Source of the DNA: Chloroflexota bacterium
GTDB taxonomy: Bacteria > Chloroflexota > Anaerolineae > UBA2200
Direction of reading: 5' to 3'
Length of the DNA stretch: 62,488 nt
Assembly: GCA_030607875.1 (NCBI GenBank)
Contig: JAUWJD010000018.1
Coordinates: 1-62,488, forward strand
The translations under genes were made by a program, and so were the position numbers. Under the pieces are notes generated by a model. The model was not told the origin of the DNA and did not search any database. It saw nothing but the letters and a program-made list of their open reading frames with translations. Of this stretch, positions 1-8,947 are shown one piece after another (positions within the stretch are counted from its first letter, which is position 1; each line of letters begins with the position of its first letter).

Positions 1-1
1 C

Positions 2-856
2 AACGCGAACGGCATCAACGTCCTGTTCAGCGTCGTCAAAGCGCCGAGCTGGTCCAGGCCGCCCGGCGATACCGACCAAGGTCCGCCGGCCGATCTCAAT
101 ACCTATGCCACGTTCATGCGCGAGATGGCCCTCAGATACAAGGGCAGAGTAAAGGCCTACGAGATCTGGAACGAACAGAACCTGTACTACGAATGGGGGG
201 GCCTGGGCAACAAGCTGAATGCTGCGAAGTACGTCGAGCTCTTGAAAGTGGCTTACCAGGCGATCAAGTCCGTTGATCCCAATGTCACCGTTATATCGGG
301 AGCACTCACGCCAACGGGCTACAATGATGGCAACATTGCCATTGACGACCGAGTCTATCTGGAACAGATGTATCAGGCCGGGGTGAAGAACTACTGCGAC
401 GCCATCGGCGCGCACCCCAGCGGTTACAACAACCCGCCTGACGCCGATTGGCAGACCTACCAGGATCCTACGGCCAGCTTCAATGCCTCAGGGCATCCAA
501 GCTGGTTCTTCCGCGGTACGATGGAGAGCTATCGCAACATCATGCTCAAGTATGGCGATGGGGCAAAACGAATTTGGCCCACGGAGTTTGGCTGGGCTTC
601 TGTGGAAGGGCTGGGGGTGCCGCCAGCACATGGTTACGAGTATTCTGCCGACAATACGGAGATGGAGCAGGCACAGTTCCTCGTTCGCGCCTACGAAATC
701 GCCAAAGGCTGGGGCTGGGTTGGGCCAATGTTCCTGTGGAACCTCAACTTTGGTCCGATATGTGGTTCTCAGGATGAAAAGGCTGCCTTTGGCATCGTGC
801 GGCCGGACTGGGGCACGCGTGCCGCCTTTGCAGGGTTGGCGAACATGCCCAAGTAG
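2..856 (+). CDS. Glycoside hydrolase (GH-A clan, GH39/GH5-like), 5' end missing
   Basis: The reading frame is open from base 2, so the gene begins upstream of the window; 284 codons are visible. The protein is a TIM-barrel glycosidase-like domain. The first catalytic Glu lies in YEIWNEQN (visible residue 58), at the end of strand 4, and the second probably in WPTEFGW (visible residue 195). It is closely similar along its length to the next gene, so the two are tandem paralogues. The usual clan-A NEP motif is NEQ here, while the downstream copy keeps NEP. It is probably secreted, like its neighbour, but the N-terminus is not visible. Substrate cannot be read from the sequence. Confidence 0.8.
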   Translation, partial: NANGINVLFSVVKAPSWSRPPGDTDQGPPADLNTYATFMREMALRYKGRVKAYEIWNEQNLYYEWGGLGNKLNAAKYVELLKVAYQAIKSVDPNVTVISGALTPTGYNDGNIAIDDRVYLEQMYQAGVKNYCDAIGAHPSGYNNPPDADWQTYQDPTASFNASGHPSWFFRGTMESYRNIMLKYGDGAKRIWPTEFGWASVEGLGVPPAHGYEYSADNTEMEQAQFLVRAYEIAKGWGWVGPMFLWNLNFGPICGSQDEKAAFGIVRPDWGTRAAFAGLANMPK

Positions 857-945
857 GTTGATGTGTTCTCAAGATCCCTTGCAGAGCATGGGGGTGTTCT
901 CCCATGCTCTGTGTGTGCTGTACATGAAGAAGGAGCATTGTCGAC

Positions 946-2352
946 ATGGAAATGAAGGAAGCTGATTCTCGTTCACCTCGGAGTGGAAGCAGGGTACCCC
1001 TGTGGGCTGCTCTGGTCATGGTGGCGATTGGTGCGCTGGGTCTGGTTTGGTTGTTGTTTCTCAACAAACCCGCATCACCAGCGCCTCTGGCTGCTACTCG
1101 CACGCCACAGCCTACCTTTACCACTATTGCGCAAGTGGTTACCCCTACTGCACCCCCGGTTTTGCCGACTGCCACGGATACAGCGATCCCGCCTACGCAC
1201 ACACACGTGCCGCCGACGGCGACTCCTGTACCGCCGACTGTCGCAGCGACAGCAACTCCCGTACCGCCGACGGCCACGCCAGCGGCGACGCCCATGCCAC
1301 CGGTTCCAGTGCCCAAGCCTTTGCGCATGAACTCCCCAGAATATGGCATGCAGGCATTCCTGTGGTACCGACCGGAAGTGGCAAGCAGGGACATGGGTAT
1401 GATCAAGGATGCTGGTTTCGGCTGGATCAAGCAAGGCATTGGCTGGCGTGACGTCGAAGGTGCAGCCAAAGGGCATTACGATTGGAGCCGCGTTGACTGG
1501 ATCGTCGCCGAGTGCAACAAGTTGGGCCTGGATTTGCTCGTGCGTGTAGATCACCAGCCGCAGTGGGTCGGGGGCAACTTCCCCACCAATGGTCCCCCTG
1601 ATAACTACGCCGATTTGGGTGACTTTTTGTATGCTATGGCCAGCCGCTACAAAGGGCGCATTCGGGCTTACGAGGTATGGAATGAGCCCAATCTGGCACG
1701 CGAATGGGGTGGGCGCCCACCGAATGCGGCTCAGTACGTGGCTTTGTTGCGGGAAGCCTATCGGCGTATCAAGCAAGCGGATCCGAATGCTATGGTTGTC
1801 AGCGCTGGACTGACACCCACAGGAACCTACTCTTCTATCGCTACACCGGATGACGTCTACCTGGAGCAGATGTACCAGGCTATGGGAGGGAATAGCGACG
1901 GTTACTTCGACGTGTTGGGAGTTCACGCTGCCGGTTACAAGGCGCCACCCGAGCTGAGTCCTGATGAGGCCGCCAGCAATCCCGATTACGGCGGCGGACG
2001 CTGGTTCTGCTTCCGCCGGGTAGAGGATTTGCGCCGCATCATGGAGAGGTACGGTGATGCCGACAAGCAGATTGCTGTGCTTGAGTTCGGCTGGACCAGC
2101 GATCCCATTCGCCCGGAGTATGCCTGGCATCGCGTGGATGAGGAGACGAAAGGCGACTATTTCGTGCGCGCCTATCAGTGGGCCAAAGAGCATTGGTCCC
2201 CGTGGATTGGCGTCATGAGCCTCATCTATATTGCCGATCCCGATTGGAACGCCCAGGATCACGAGCAGTACTGGTGGGCCATCTCTGAGCCTGGCTATCC
2301 GGACTTTAGGCCGCGCCCGGCCTATCTCAAACTGAAGGCGATGCCTAAGTAG
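946..2352 (+). CDS. Membrane-anchored glycoside hydrolase with Pro/Thr-rich linker
   Basis: A 468-aa protein. Residues about 18-39 form one hydrophobic membrane anchor or signal anchor, and residues about 44-125 a linker of Pro/Thr/Ala repeats, typical of extracellular enzymes held away from the membrane. From residue 128 there is a GH-A clan catalytic domain with the acid/base Glu247 in YEVWNEPN and the likely nucleophile Glu380 in VLEFGW. The start at 946 has AAGGAG about 10 nt upstream. It lies 89 bp after a paralogue that lacks the NEP proline, which suggests tandem duplication and divergence. Family membership (GH39-like or GH5-like) is inferred from motifs; the substrate is unknown. Confidence 0.85.
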   Translation: MEMKEADSRSPRSGSRVPLWAALVMVAIGALGLVWLLFLNKPASPAPLAATRTPQPTFTTIAQVVTPTAPPVLPTATDTAIPPTHTHVPPTATPVPPTVAATATPVPPTATPAATPMPPVPVPKPLRMNSPEYGMQAFLWYRPEVASRDMGMIKDAGFGWIKQGIGWRDVEGAAKGHYDWSRVDWIVAECNKLGLDLLVRVDHQPQWVGGNFPTNGPPDNYADLGDFLYAMASRYKGRIRAYEVWNEPNLAREWGGRPPNAAQYVALLREAYRRIKQADPNAMVVSAGLTPTGTYSSIATPDDVYLEQMYQAMGGNSDGYFDVLGVHAAGYKAPPELSPDEAASNPDYGGGRWFCFRRVEDLRRIMERYGDADKQIAVLEFGWTSDPIRPEYAWHRVDEETKGDYFVRAYQWAKEHWSPWIGVMSLIYIADPDWNAQDHEQYWWAISEPGYPDFRPRPAYLKLKAMPK

Positions 2353-2666
2353 GCGAGACAGGATTATCCCGTCCTGTTATGCACCGAGTTTAGGATCAAC
2401 TCGTCGTATTGAGTCTGTTCTACTGCTTTGTGCACCGAAGGTGGCTGAACCTCTTTGGTCGGTTTGGTGCGTGAAAACACGTACTGAAGTTTAGCGATTG
2501 GTGCAGTACCCTGTAAACGACAGGATGGTTCCCAAAGTGTGTGAAAGAGGTCGAATAGCACGAGGAATAAGGGACACGGATTTGTGCTATTCGGCCTTTA
2601 TTCGTGCACTCCAAGTTGGGTTCTCACTCTGCGTGGGGTTGGGCCAAGTTCAACAGATAGGTTACG
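2353..2666. other. Intergenic region with inverted repeat and dispersed 35-bp repeat
   Basis: No convincing gene. It contains a perfect 10-bp inverted repeat (2552-2561 with 2584-2593, CGAATAGCAC) without a following T-run. A 35-bp segment (2490-2524) reappears at 6641-6675 with roughly three quarters identity, including an identical 13-mer GCAGTACCCTGTA. Confidence 0.5.
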
Positions 2667-2695
2667 TTGACAAGGCATATCATTTGCTATATACT
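2667..2695 (+). promoter_or_regulatory. Sigma-70-type promoter for murA
   Basis: TTGACA at 2667-2672, a 17-bp spacer and TATACT at 2690-2695. It lies about 90 bp before the murA start and faces it. Confidence 0.75.
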
Positions 2696-2787
2696 CTTGT
2701 TGGGGTTGAGCGCCAACCTGGGGTAGCGAATGCTTCAATCCGTAGTATGGGTCCCTGAATTGCAGGGCGTTACGGTATGAGTAAGGA

Positions 2788-4038
2788 ATGCAGGTCATAG
2801 TTGAGGGTGGTTACAAACTAAACGGCGAAGTGACCGTTGCCGGTGCCAAGAACGCTGCTTTGCCGATCATGGCAGCAACCCTGCTCACCGCTGACGAGTG
2901 CTATCTGGAGAACCTGCCGGACATTGAAGATATCCGTACAATGACCACCCTATTGCGCCAATTGGGAGCCGGTGTCAAGACAGAGGGTACGCATGGTGTA
3001 GTGGTCAAAGCGCACAACTTGCCCCGCTGTTCTGTGCCCAGCGATCTGGCTGCCAAGATGCGTGCCAGCTTTCTCGTCGTTGGCCCGCTGTTGGCACGTT
3101 TGGGAAAGGCACAAGCTCCGCACCCTGGAGGTTGCGCCCTCGGCACTCGTCCTGTTAGTGTTGACCTCAAGGGGTTCCAAGCGATGGGAGCCAAAGTTGA
3201 TCGTTTAAACGGCAACTATGCACTGCGAACGCGAGGATTGATCGGCAGGAGGATCTCTTTAGACTATCCCAGTCACACTGGCACTGAGAACCTTCTGATT
3301 GCTGCTTGTCTGGCCGAGGGCACGACGATCATCGAGAACGCCTCTGTGGAGCCGGAAGTTGTGGACCTGGCCAGTTTTCTGAGTGCGATGGGTGCACGCA
3401 TCTATGGCGTTGGCACTGGAATCATCCAGGTTGAGGGCGTTCGCAGGCTGCACGGCGCTGTCTACCGCATCATGCCGGACCGCCTGGAGGCTGGAACCTT
3501 CGCCATTGCTGGGGCCATAACCAGAGGCTCCGTTGCTATACGAGGCCGTGTGGCCCGCTATTTGGGCGCCTTGACCAGCAAGCTCAGCGAAGCCGGGGTA
3601 TCCGTGGTGGCAGACAAAGAGACATATATCGTTCAGGGGTGTGAAAGCCTCTTGCCCATAGATATACAGACTTTTCGCTATCCCGGTTTCCCAACGGATC
3701 TACAGGCCCCCACCGGGGCTCTGTTGACACAAGCACATGGTGAGAGTTCTATCCATGAGACGATTTACGATGGTCGCCTGTTCTATGCAGGTGAGTTGCG
3801 TAAGATGGGCGCTGACATCAAGGTGGAAGGACAGACGGCCTGGATTCGGGGCCCAACCCAACTGAGAGGTGGCGAAGTACGGGCGCTGGACATTCGCTCC
3901 GGCGCTGCGGTGATCCTGGCCGCTCTGGTTGCCGATGGCCAGACCAAGGTGTCGGACGTCGGATATGTTGACCGTGGATATGAGCGGATTCATCACAAGC
4001 TGACCCAGCTAGGGGCCAGGATCGAAAGAACATCATAG
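2788..4038 (+). CDS. murA: UDP-N-acetylglucosamine 1-carboxyvinyltransferase
   Basis: MurA transfers enolpyruvate from phosphoenolpyruvate to UDP-GlcNAc in the cytoplasm, the first committed step of peptidoglycan synthesis. The 416-aa length is normal. The substrate-contacting Lys-Asn pair is in [10 protein letters not shown] (residues 21-22). The catalytic cysteine loop is [13 protein letters not shown] with Cys116, so this is the fosfomycin-sensitive Cys form rather than the Asp form. The C-terminus has the usual [13 protein letters not shown] segment. An mreB-like gene follows 59 bp downstream in the same direction, so the pair probably forms a cell-wall operon from the promoter at 2667. 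Confidence 0.97.
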   Translation: MQVIVEGGYKLNGEVTVAGAKNAALPIMAATLLTADECYLENLPDIEDIRTMTTLLRQLGAGVKTEGTHGVVVKAHNLPRCSVPSDLAAKMRASFLVVGPLLARLGKAQAPHPGGCALGTRPVSVDLKGFQAMGAKVDRLNGNYALRTRGLIGRRISLDYPSHTGTENLLIAACLAEGTTIIENASVEPEVVDLASFLSAMGARIYGVGTGIIQVEGVRRLHGAVYRIMPDRLEAGTFAIAGAITRGSVAIRGRVARYLGALTSKLSEAGVSVVADKETYIVQGCESLLPIDIQTFRYPGFPTDLQAPTGALLTQAHGESSIHETIYDGRLFYAGELRKMGADIKVEGQTAWIRGPTQLRGGEVRALDIRSGAAVILAALVADGQTKVSDVGYVDRGYERIHHKLTQLGARIERTS

Positions 4039-4097
4039 AGGAACAAGAGCATGTCCTGCCCTTGCCTGGAAGATAGCAGGACTGTGCAGGAGGTTTG

Positions 4098-5102
4098 ATG
4101 CTGGCAAGACAAATCGGGATTGATCTTGGCACGGTGAACGTGCTGGTTTTTGTGCGTGGCAGAGGCATCGTACTGCGCGAGCCATCGGTGGTTGCCATTT
4201 CTGCCAATGACAGTCGCATCGTGGCTGTGGGTGAAGAAGCTCGCAGCATGCTCGGGCGCACGCCCGAAACCATTGAAGTGATGCGTCCGATGCGCGGTGG
4301 TGTGATTGCCGATTATGTCGTCACAGAAGCCATGCTGCGCTACTTCATAGCAAGGGTTTGTGGTCGTTTTCGCCTGTTCCGTCCAGACGTAATGATCAGT
4401 GTGCCAGTGGGGGTCACGAGCGTGGAAAGCCGTGCAGTGCGAGACGCGGCTATCGAGGCAGGCGCCAGAACGGCCTACCTGATCCCCGAGCCTCTAGCTG
4501 CTGCTTTGGGTGCTGGTATGCCCATTCACACGCCAACGGGCAACATGATCGTCAACATTGGTGGTGGGACTAGCGAAGCGGCGGTCATCGCCGTGAACGG
4601 CATTGTAGTCTCGAGTTCAGTCAGAGTAGGCGGTATTCGAACCGATGAGGCGATTGCTGCTTATATACGACGCAAGTACAATCTGCTCATCGGTGAGCAG
4701 ACGGCCGAGGAGATCAAGATTCAGATAGGCAGTGCATTGCTGCTTGATGAGGAATTGAGTATGGACGTGCGTGGTCGCGATCAGGTGACCGGTTTGCCCA
4801 AGACGATCACCATAACGTCAGGCGAAGTCACCGAAGCCATCGTGGAGCCCCTGGCTGCAATTGCCACCACTGTGAGAGCAGTCCTCGAGAAAACCCCGCC
4901 AGAATTGGCTTCGGATATCATTGATCGAGGCATTGTCATGACTGGCGGTGGCTCACTGCTGCGCAATGTGGATCGCTTCTTGACCGGAGAAACAGGAGTA
5001 CCCTGTCATGTAACTGAAGACCCCTTGGCTTGTGTAGCGCTGGGTGCTGGCAAGGCCTTGGAGCAATATAACGTACTGAAACGCAGCTTGCCTTCGTTGT
5101 AG
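4098..5102 (+). CDS. mreB: Rod shape-determining protein, MreB family
   Basis: A 334-aa actin-fold ATPase that forms membrane-associated filaments guiding lateral wall synthesis. The N-terminal phosphate-1 loop is [12 protein letters not shown], the phosphate-2 loop [13 protein letters not shown], and the C-terminal adenosine motif [10 protein letters not shown]; all are conserved in MreB/Mbl. The ATG at 4098 is preferred because AGGAGG (4088-4093) lies 4 nt before it; an in-frame TTG at 4095 is too close. Following murA, it fits a wall-synthesis operon. Whether it is MreB or an Mbl-type paralogue cannot be settled here; mreC and mreD are not adjacent. Confidence 0.93.
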   Translation: MLARQIGIDLGTVNVLVFVRGRGIVLREPSVVAISANDSRIVAVGEEARSMLGRTPETIEVMRPMRGGVIADYVVTEAMLRYFIARVCGRFRLFRPDVMISVPVGVTSVESRAVRDAAIEAGARTAYLIPEPLAAALGAGMPIHTPTGNMIVNIGGGTSEAAVIAVNGIVVSSSVRVGGIRTDEAIAAYIRRKYNLLIGEQTAEEIKIQIGSALLLDEELSMDVRGRDQVTGLPKTITITSGEVTEAIVEPLAAIATTVRAVLEKTPPELASDIIDRGIVMTGGGSLLRNVDRFLTGETGVPCHVTEDPLACVALGAGKALEQYNVLKRSLPSL

Positions 5103-5145
5103 GCCTGACATACATCAGACGATAGGCCAGCCTGATGTAAAGGGC

Positions 5146-5185
5146 AGGGGTATGCTCTGCAGGGCATACCCTTTCTGTTTTCTGC
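5146..5185. terminator. Bidirectional terminator between mreB and rex
   Basis: Perfect 8-bp stem GGGTATGC (5148-5155) with GCATACCC (5164-5171), 8-nt loop, followed on the plus strand by a T-rich tract. It sits between convergent genes. Confidence 0.8.
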
Positions 5186-5189
5186 GGGG

Positions 5190-5822
5190 CTATCTTTGAC
5201 TGGGGTCCAGGTAATAAGTCATGCTTTGCAGGCCGACGAGTGGGTCGATATGTTGCACGCGTATGTGTGCTGGCAAACTCAGTGGAATTGGAGCGTAACT
5301 CAGAATCGCTTTCACGCCAACGTTGACCAGCGCATCGGCCACTTCCTGGGCATCATTGGTTGGTACAGCGATGATGGCGATTTGTATGCGGTGCTCTTTG
5401 ATCACCTCGGGCAGTTTGGCAATGTCCAGAACTTGTAGTTTGCCAATCCGACGACCAATCTTGTCCCTATCCCTGTCCAGGACAGCCACGATGGAGAAGC
5501 CACCCTCCTCGAAGCTGCTGTAGCGCAGGATCGCGCGCCCCAAATCGCCAGCGCCAATCAGGGCAAGGTTCCACGTACTGTCAACCTGCAGGATTTGCTG
5601 CAGTTGTTCCTGCAGATAGCGGACATCGTATCCGGTTCCTTGCTTACCGAATTCGCCAAAGTAGGATAGGTCCTTGCGTATCTGCGTAGCACTGATTCCC
5701 AACTTGTCGCCAATCTCTTGCGAGGACGTCACACTTTGGCCCTGGTCTTGGAGCAATTTCAGGGTTCGCAGATATAGGGGCAAACGCCTGATTACGATCT
5801 CTGGAATTGCCAAGGGGTTCAT
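5190..5822 (-). CDS. rex: Redox-sensing transcriptional repressor Rex
   Basis: A 210-aa protein with an N-terminal winged helix (SSQEIGDKLGISATQIRKD, about residues 34-52) that contacts operators, and a C-terminal Rossmann domain beginning at LALIGAGDLGRAI for NAD(H). Family members repress fermentation and respiration genes when NADH is low and release DNA when NADH rises. The start at 5822 is chosen over one 8 codons upstream because GGGAGG lies 5 nt before it. No perfect Rex operator was identified in its own upstream region. It is convergent with mreB. Confidence 0.95.
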   Translation of the reverse strand: MNPLAIPEIVIRRLPLYLRTLKLLQDQGQSVTSSQEIGDKLGISATQIRKDLSYFGEFGKQGTGYDVRYLQEQLQQILQVDSTWNLALIGAGDLGRAILRYSSFEEGGFSIVAVLDRDRDKIGRRIGKLQVLDIAKLPEVIKEHRIQIAIIAVPTNDAQEVADALVNVGVKAILSYAPIPLSLPAHIRVQHIDPLVGLQSMTYYLDPSQR

Positions 5823-5846
5823 CAGCACCTCCCGGAGTCTTGGCAC

Positions 5847-6721
5847 AGCCGTTCTAGAAGTATGACGCGGTGTTTGAGTGGACCTATCTTAACACAAGAC
5901 GCTGGCGAACAGCAACTCTGGCTGTCAGTCGGTAGTATATCTTTTCCACAGGAAATTCGGGGCTGCGCGCTCGTAGCAGTCCAAGTCGCCACGGCAACAC
6001 CAAAAAAAGTGGCGGACAGCGAGAAACAGGCTGTTACAGGGCATGCTTAGGGCCCAAAGCTGGCTGCTGTGCACTCCCGTGTGTGTGCTGCCGAATTTCC
6101 TGAACGAAGGATACAGTATCTGTCAGTCCGGAGGCAGGTTTAGGCTTTGACGAAGTAGCTCGCCCGAGTCCCCGGTGGAAGCTTTCGGCCCCGAGGCCAA
6201 GCCCCGGGGATCAGAAGTGTCCCCAGGCACAGCACTTTCGGAGGCAGCGCGGCCCTTCCGAAACTTTGTGTTTCGGAAGGTGAACTCATTCCGTCGCTCG
6301 CCCTGCCGAAGGTCTCGTCGCAGACGACGGCTCCACGGGGATATAGTCCACGGTCGCTCCAGAAGTGCATTACACCTGCGCTGTGCTGACATTTTGAAAG
6401 TTCACCACACCTGACGCACCTCTTCATCATGTCTTCATAGGTTTACAGCATACTGGAGCGGAAACATCAAAGGGAAGACGTCTCTGGCCGGCTTTGCTAC
6501 TGCGCTTCAAATGCTGGGCACAACCCCATCGGGTGCTTGGGACAGGACTTTATTCCACCGTTCGACAGGCCCGACATAGGTGGTCATGTTCGCCGCTAGG
6601 TCGCTTTGGCTCGATTGTCACATAGAAACGACTGCCTGGATTTGGCGAGTGACGCAGTACCCTGTAGAAGGAACGGTCAGGCTGTTGTCCGCAGAAGCTG
6701 CGTCACAAGCCATTGTGGTAT
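5847..6721. other. 875-bp intergenic region with a strong hairpin and dispersed repeat copy
   Basis: No confident gene. A perfect 11-bp hairpin lies at 6254-6280 (CCTTCCGAAAC / GTTTCGGAAGG, 5-nt loop) inside a GC-rich stretch, with no T-run, so it is not a plain terminator. The second copy of the 35-bp repeat is at 6641-6675. A minus-strand frame at 6140-6430 starts with a CxxC-containing segment but cannot be supported as a gene. Confidence 0.45.
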
Positions 6722-6749
6722 TTGACAACCCTTGAAAACCCACTATAGT
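6722..6749 (+). promoter_or_regulatory. Promoter of the macAB-like operon
   Basis: TTGACA at 6722-6727, a 16-bp spacer and TATAGT at 6744-6749, about 60 bp before the first gene of the operon. Confidence 0.7.
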
Positions 6750-6809
6750 ATTTAGCATTGCGAAGTAATTTTCGACGCAAAGGTTGTGGTAAGGAAAGGA
6801 AACCTGACT

Positions 6810-8207
6810 ATGAACAAGAAGCTCGTAGTAGCTATCGCCGTGATCGCCGTGGTCGCTGCTGCCCTTGCTATGCTGAGCAATCAGCGTGCACAGGGGCTGG
6901 CCAGTCTCGCCGAATACGAGACGGTGCCTGTTCTCCGGGACACCATAGTAGCCACGGTAAATGCTTCTGGCACTGTCAACCCGAAGGAACAAATCAACTT
7001 GACCTTTCCGTCGGGTGGTTTACTGGCACAGATGGATGTTCAGGCAGGGCAGCGGGTTGAGGCTGGCCAGGAACTGGCGAAGTTGGACACTCGTCAATTA
7101 GCGTTGAGCGTTGCGCAGGCAGAGGCCACAGTGCAGATCAACGAGGCTCGCCTGGGGCAGACCCGGGCAGGCTCAAGCCTGGCCGATATCGCGTCAGCGC
7201 AGGCGGCGGTAGCGAGCGCGCAGGCGGCATATGACGGTGCCAAAAGGAAATTGGACCTGCGCAGCGACCAGTTGTCCATTGTCGAAGCTGATCTCAAGAG
7301 GGCGGAGCTTGCGCTGCAAGATACACAAGCTGCATACGACCTGGTCGCGCATCGTTCTGATATCGGTGTGCTGCCGCAAGCAGCGGCACTGGAGAGGGCC
7401 ACACTCGATTATCAACGTGCCTTGGCCAACTACAATCTGCAAGTTGCTGCCATAGATGACACCACTTTCAAAGGTGCTGCCGCTCAACTGGCACAAGCGA
7501 AAGCGCAATTGGATAGGCTCAAGAGAGCTCCGACGTCCGAGGAGTTGGCCATTGCCGAGGCTCAGGTAATGCAGGCCAAAGTGGCCTTGGAACAGGCCAT
7601 GCTGCGTCTTGACGATGCGATTCTCACAGCCCCCTTTGCAGGGACGGTGCTGGCGACGAATGCCCAGGCTGGCGAATTCATAGGGGCAGCTGTGCCCGTA
7701 GTGATCCTCGCAGATTTGAATGGCTACTACGTGGACACGAGCATTGACGAAACGGATATTGGCCGGGTGCAAATGGGGCAAGATGCAGCAATCGCATTGG
7801 ACGCTTTTCCCGACGTCGAGCTGCACGGCACGGTGACTCGCATTGAACCGCTGGGCCAGATCACACAGGGGGTCGTGAGCTATGATGTGTGGGTACAGGT
7901 CCTCTCCACAGAACTGCCCCTGCGGCCCAACATGACCGCCATCGTGGACATTGTTGTTGACCGCAAAGAAGGCGTTCTGGTCGTGCCGAACCGAGCGGTC
8001 AAGCGTGACAATCGTGGAAGGATCTACGTGGAGATCCTTGAAGAGGGAGAAGCGAAGCAACACTTTGTTACTACCGGCCTGAGCAACGAGCTTGTGACAG
8101 AAATCGTCGGCGGCGTTGACGATAGGGACCAGGTGGTCGTCAGCGCTCCCCGCGAGAATGTTCTGGAGCAGTTCGGAGGCGGATTCCCATTCGGAGGCCG
8201 TGGGTAG
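6810..8207 (+). CDS. Efflux periplasmic-adaptor-like protein (HlyD/MacA family)
   Basis: A 465-aa protein with one N-terminal membrane anchor (residues 4-22), a lipoyl/barrel-sandwich domain (VSASGTV-like segment through GQELAKLDTRQ), a long alpha-helical hairpin rich in Ala/Gln from about residue 100 to 260, the second lipoyl half (APFAGTVLATNAQAGEFI) and a C-terminal beta-barrel domain. MacA-type adaptors couple ABC permeases to export of substrates such as antibiotics, peptides or lipids. The ATG at 6810 has AGGAAAGG upstream. It directly abuts the ATPase gene, and the three genes form one operon. The substrate is not predictable from sequence. Confidence 0.9.
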   Translation: MNKKLVVAIAVIAVVAAALAMLSNQRAQGLASLAEYETVPVLRDTIVATVNASGTVNPKEQINLTFPSGGLLAQMDVQAGQRVEAGQELAKLDTRQLALSVAQAEATVQINEARLGQTRAGSSLADIASAQAAVASAQAAYDGAKRKLDLRSDQLSIVEADLKRAELALQDTQAAYDLVAHRSDIGVLPQAAALERATLDYQRALANYNLQVAAIDDTTFKGAAAQLAQAKAQLDRLKRAPTSEELAIAEAQVMQAKVALEQAMLRLDDAILTAPFAGTVLATNAQAGEFIGAAVPVVILADLNGYYVDTSIDETDIGRVQMGQDAAIALDAFPDVELHGTVTRIEPLGQITQGVVSYDVWVQVLSTELPLRPNMTAIVDIVVDRKEGVLVVPNRAVKRDNRGRIYVEILEEGEAKQHFVTTGLSNELVTEIVGGVDDRDQVVVSAPRENVLEQFGGGFPFGGRG

Positions 8208-8927
8208 ATGATCAGGCTGGAAGGCGTAACCAAGATCTATCACATGGGCGCGGGGGATGTGCACGCTCTGCGTGGTGTCAGCCTGGAAGTGGCCGAAGGG
8301 GAACTCATGGCCATCATGGGGCCGTCTGGTTCCGGCAAGAGCACGCTGATGAACATGGTCGGCTGTCTCGATCAGCCCACAGATGGACGGTACTATCTGG
8401 AGGGGACGCTGGTTGGTGAGTTGACAGATAACCAACTGGCTGAGATTCGAAACAAGAAAGTCGGCTTTGTCTTTCAGAATTACAACTTGCTGCCGAGGAC
8501 AAGCGCCCTTCATAACGTCCAGGTGCCGCTGGTGTACGCAGGGGTACCGCCATCTATGCGCCGCTCGAAGGCGATTGCAGCTTTGGAAAGCGTTGGTTTG
8601 GGCGACCGCCTACATCACAAGCCCAATGAGCTTTCTGGCGGGCAACAACAGCGGGTGACCATCGCTCGTGCTCTGGTCAATGAGCCCGCGATCATCTTGG
8701 CCGATGAGCCCACGGGCAACCTGGATACCCAGACTGGGCGCGAGATCATTTCCATCTTCCAAGAGCTCAATCGTCAACGTGGCATAACCATCATCTTTGT
8801 AACACATGATCTGGAAGTGGCTGCATGTACTCAGCGCATTGTGCGCCTAAGAGATGGCTTGATCATCGGAGAAGAGAGGGTGGAAGAGACATGCACCGAT
8901 GTGCTGGGAGATGCGGAATCAACATAG
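8208..8927 (+). CDS. ABC transporter ATP-binding protein (MacB/LolD type)
   Basis: A 239-aa nucleotide-binding subunit with Walker [10 protein letters not shown] (about residues 38-46), Q-loop [11 protein letters not shown], signature LSGGQQQR, Walker [13 protein letters not shown] and H-loop FVTHD. The start immediately follows the adaptor stop codon. The protein powers the FtsX-type permease encoded next. As in many Gram-positive-type and Chloroflexota genomes, the ATPase and permease are separate genes rather than the fused E. coli MacB. Confidence 0.95.
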   Translation: MIRLEGVTKIYHMGAGDVHALRGVSLEVAEGELMAIMGPSGSGKSTLMNMVGCLDQPTDGRYYLEGTLVGELTDNQLAEIRNKKVGFVFQNYNLLPRTSALHNVQVPLVYAGVPPSMRRSKAIAALESVGLGDRLHHKPNELSGGQQQRVTIARALVNEPAIILADEPTGNLDTQTGREIISIFQELNRQRGITIIFVTHDLEVAACTQRIVRLRDGLIIGEERVEETCTDVLGDAEST

Positions 8928-8947
8928 GAAGTGGTGGTTGAACAGCT

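Noticed and set aside
6140..6430. Minus-strand frame with a CVRCGELSKC start
   Set aside because: Only the first residues look protein-like; the rest is Pro/Arg-rich, matches no family and covers a GC-rich hairpin region.
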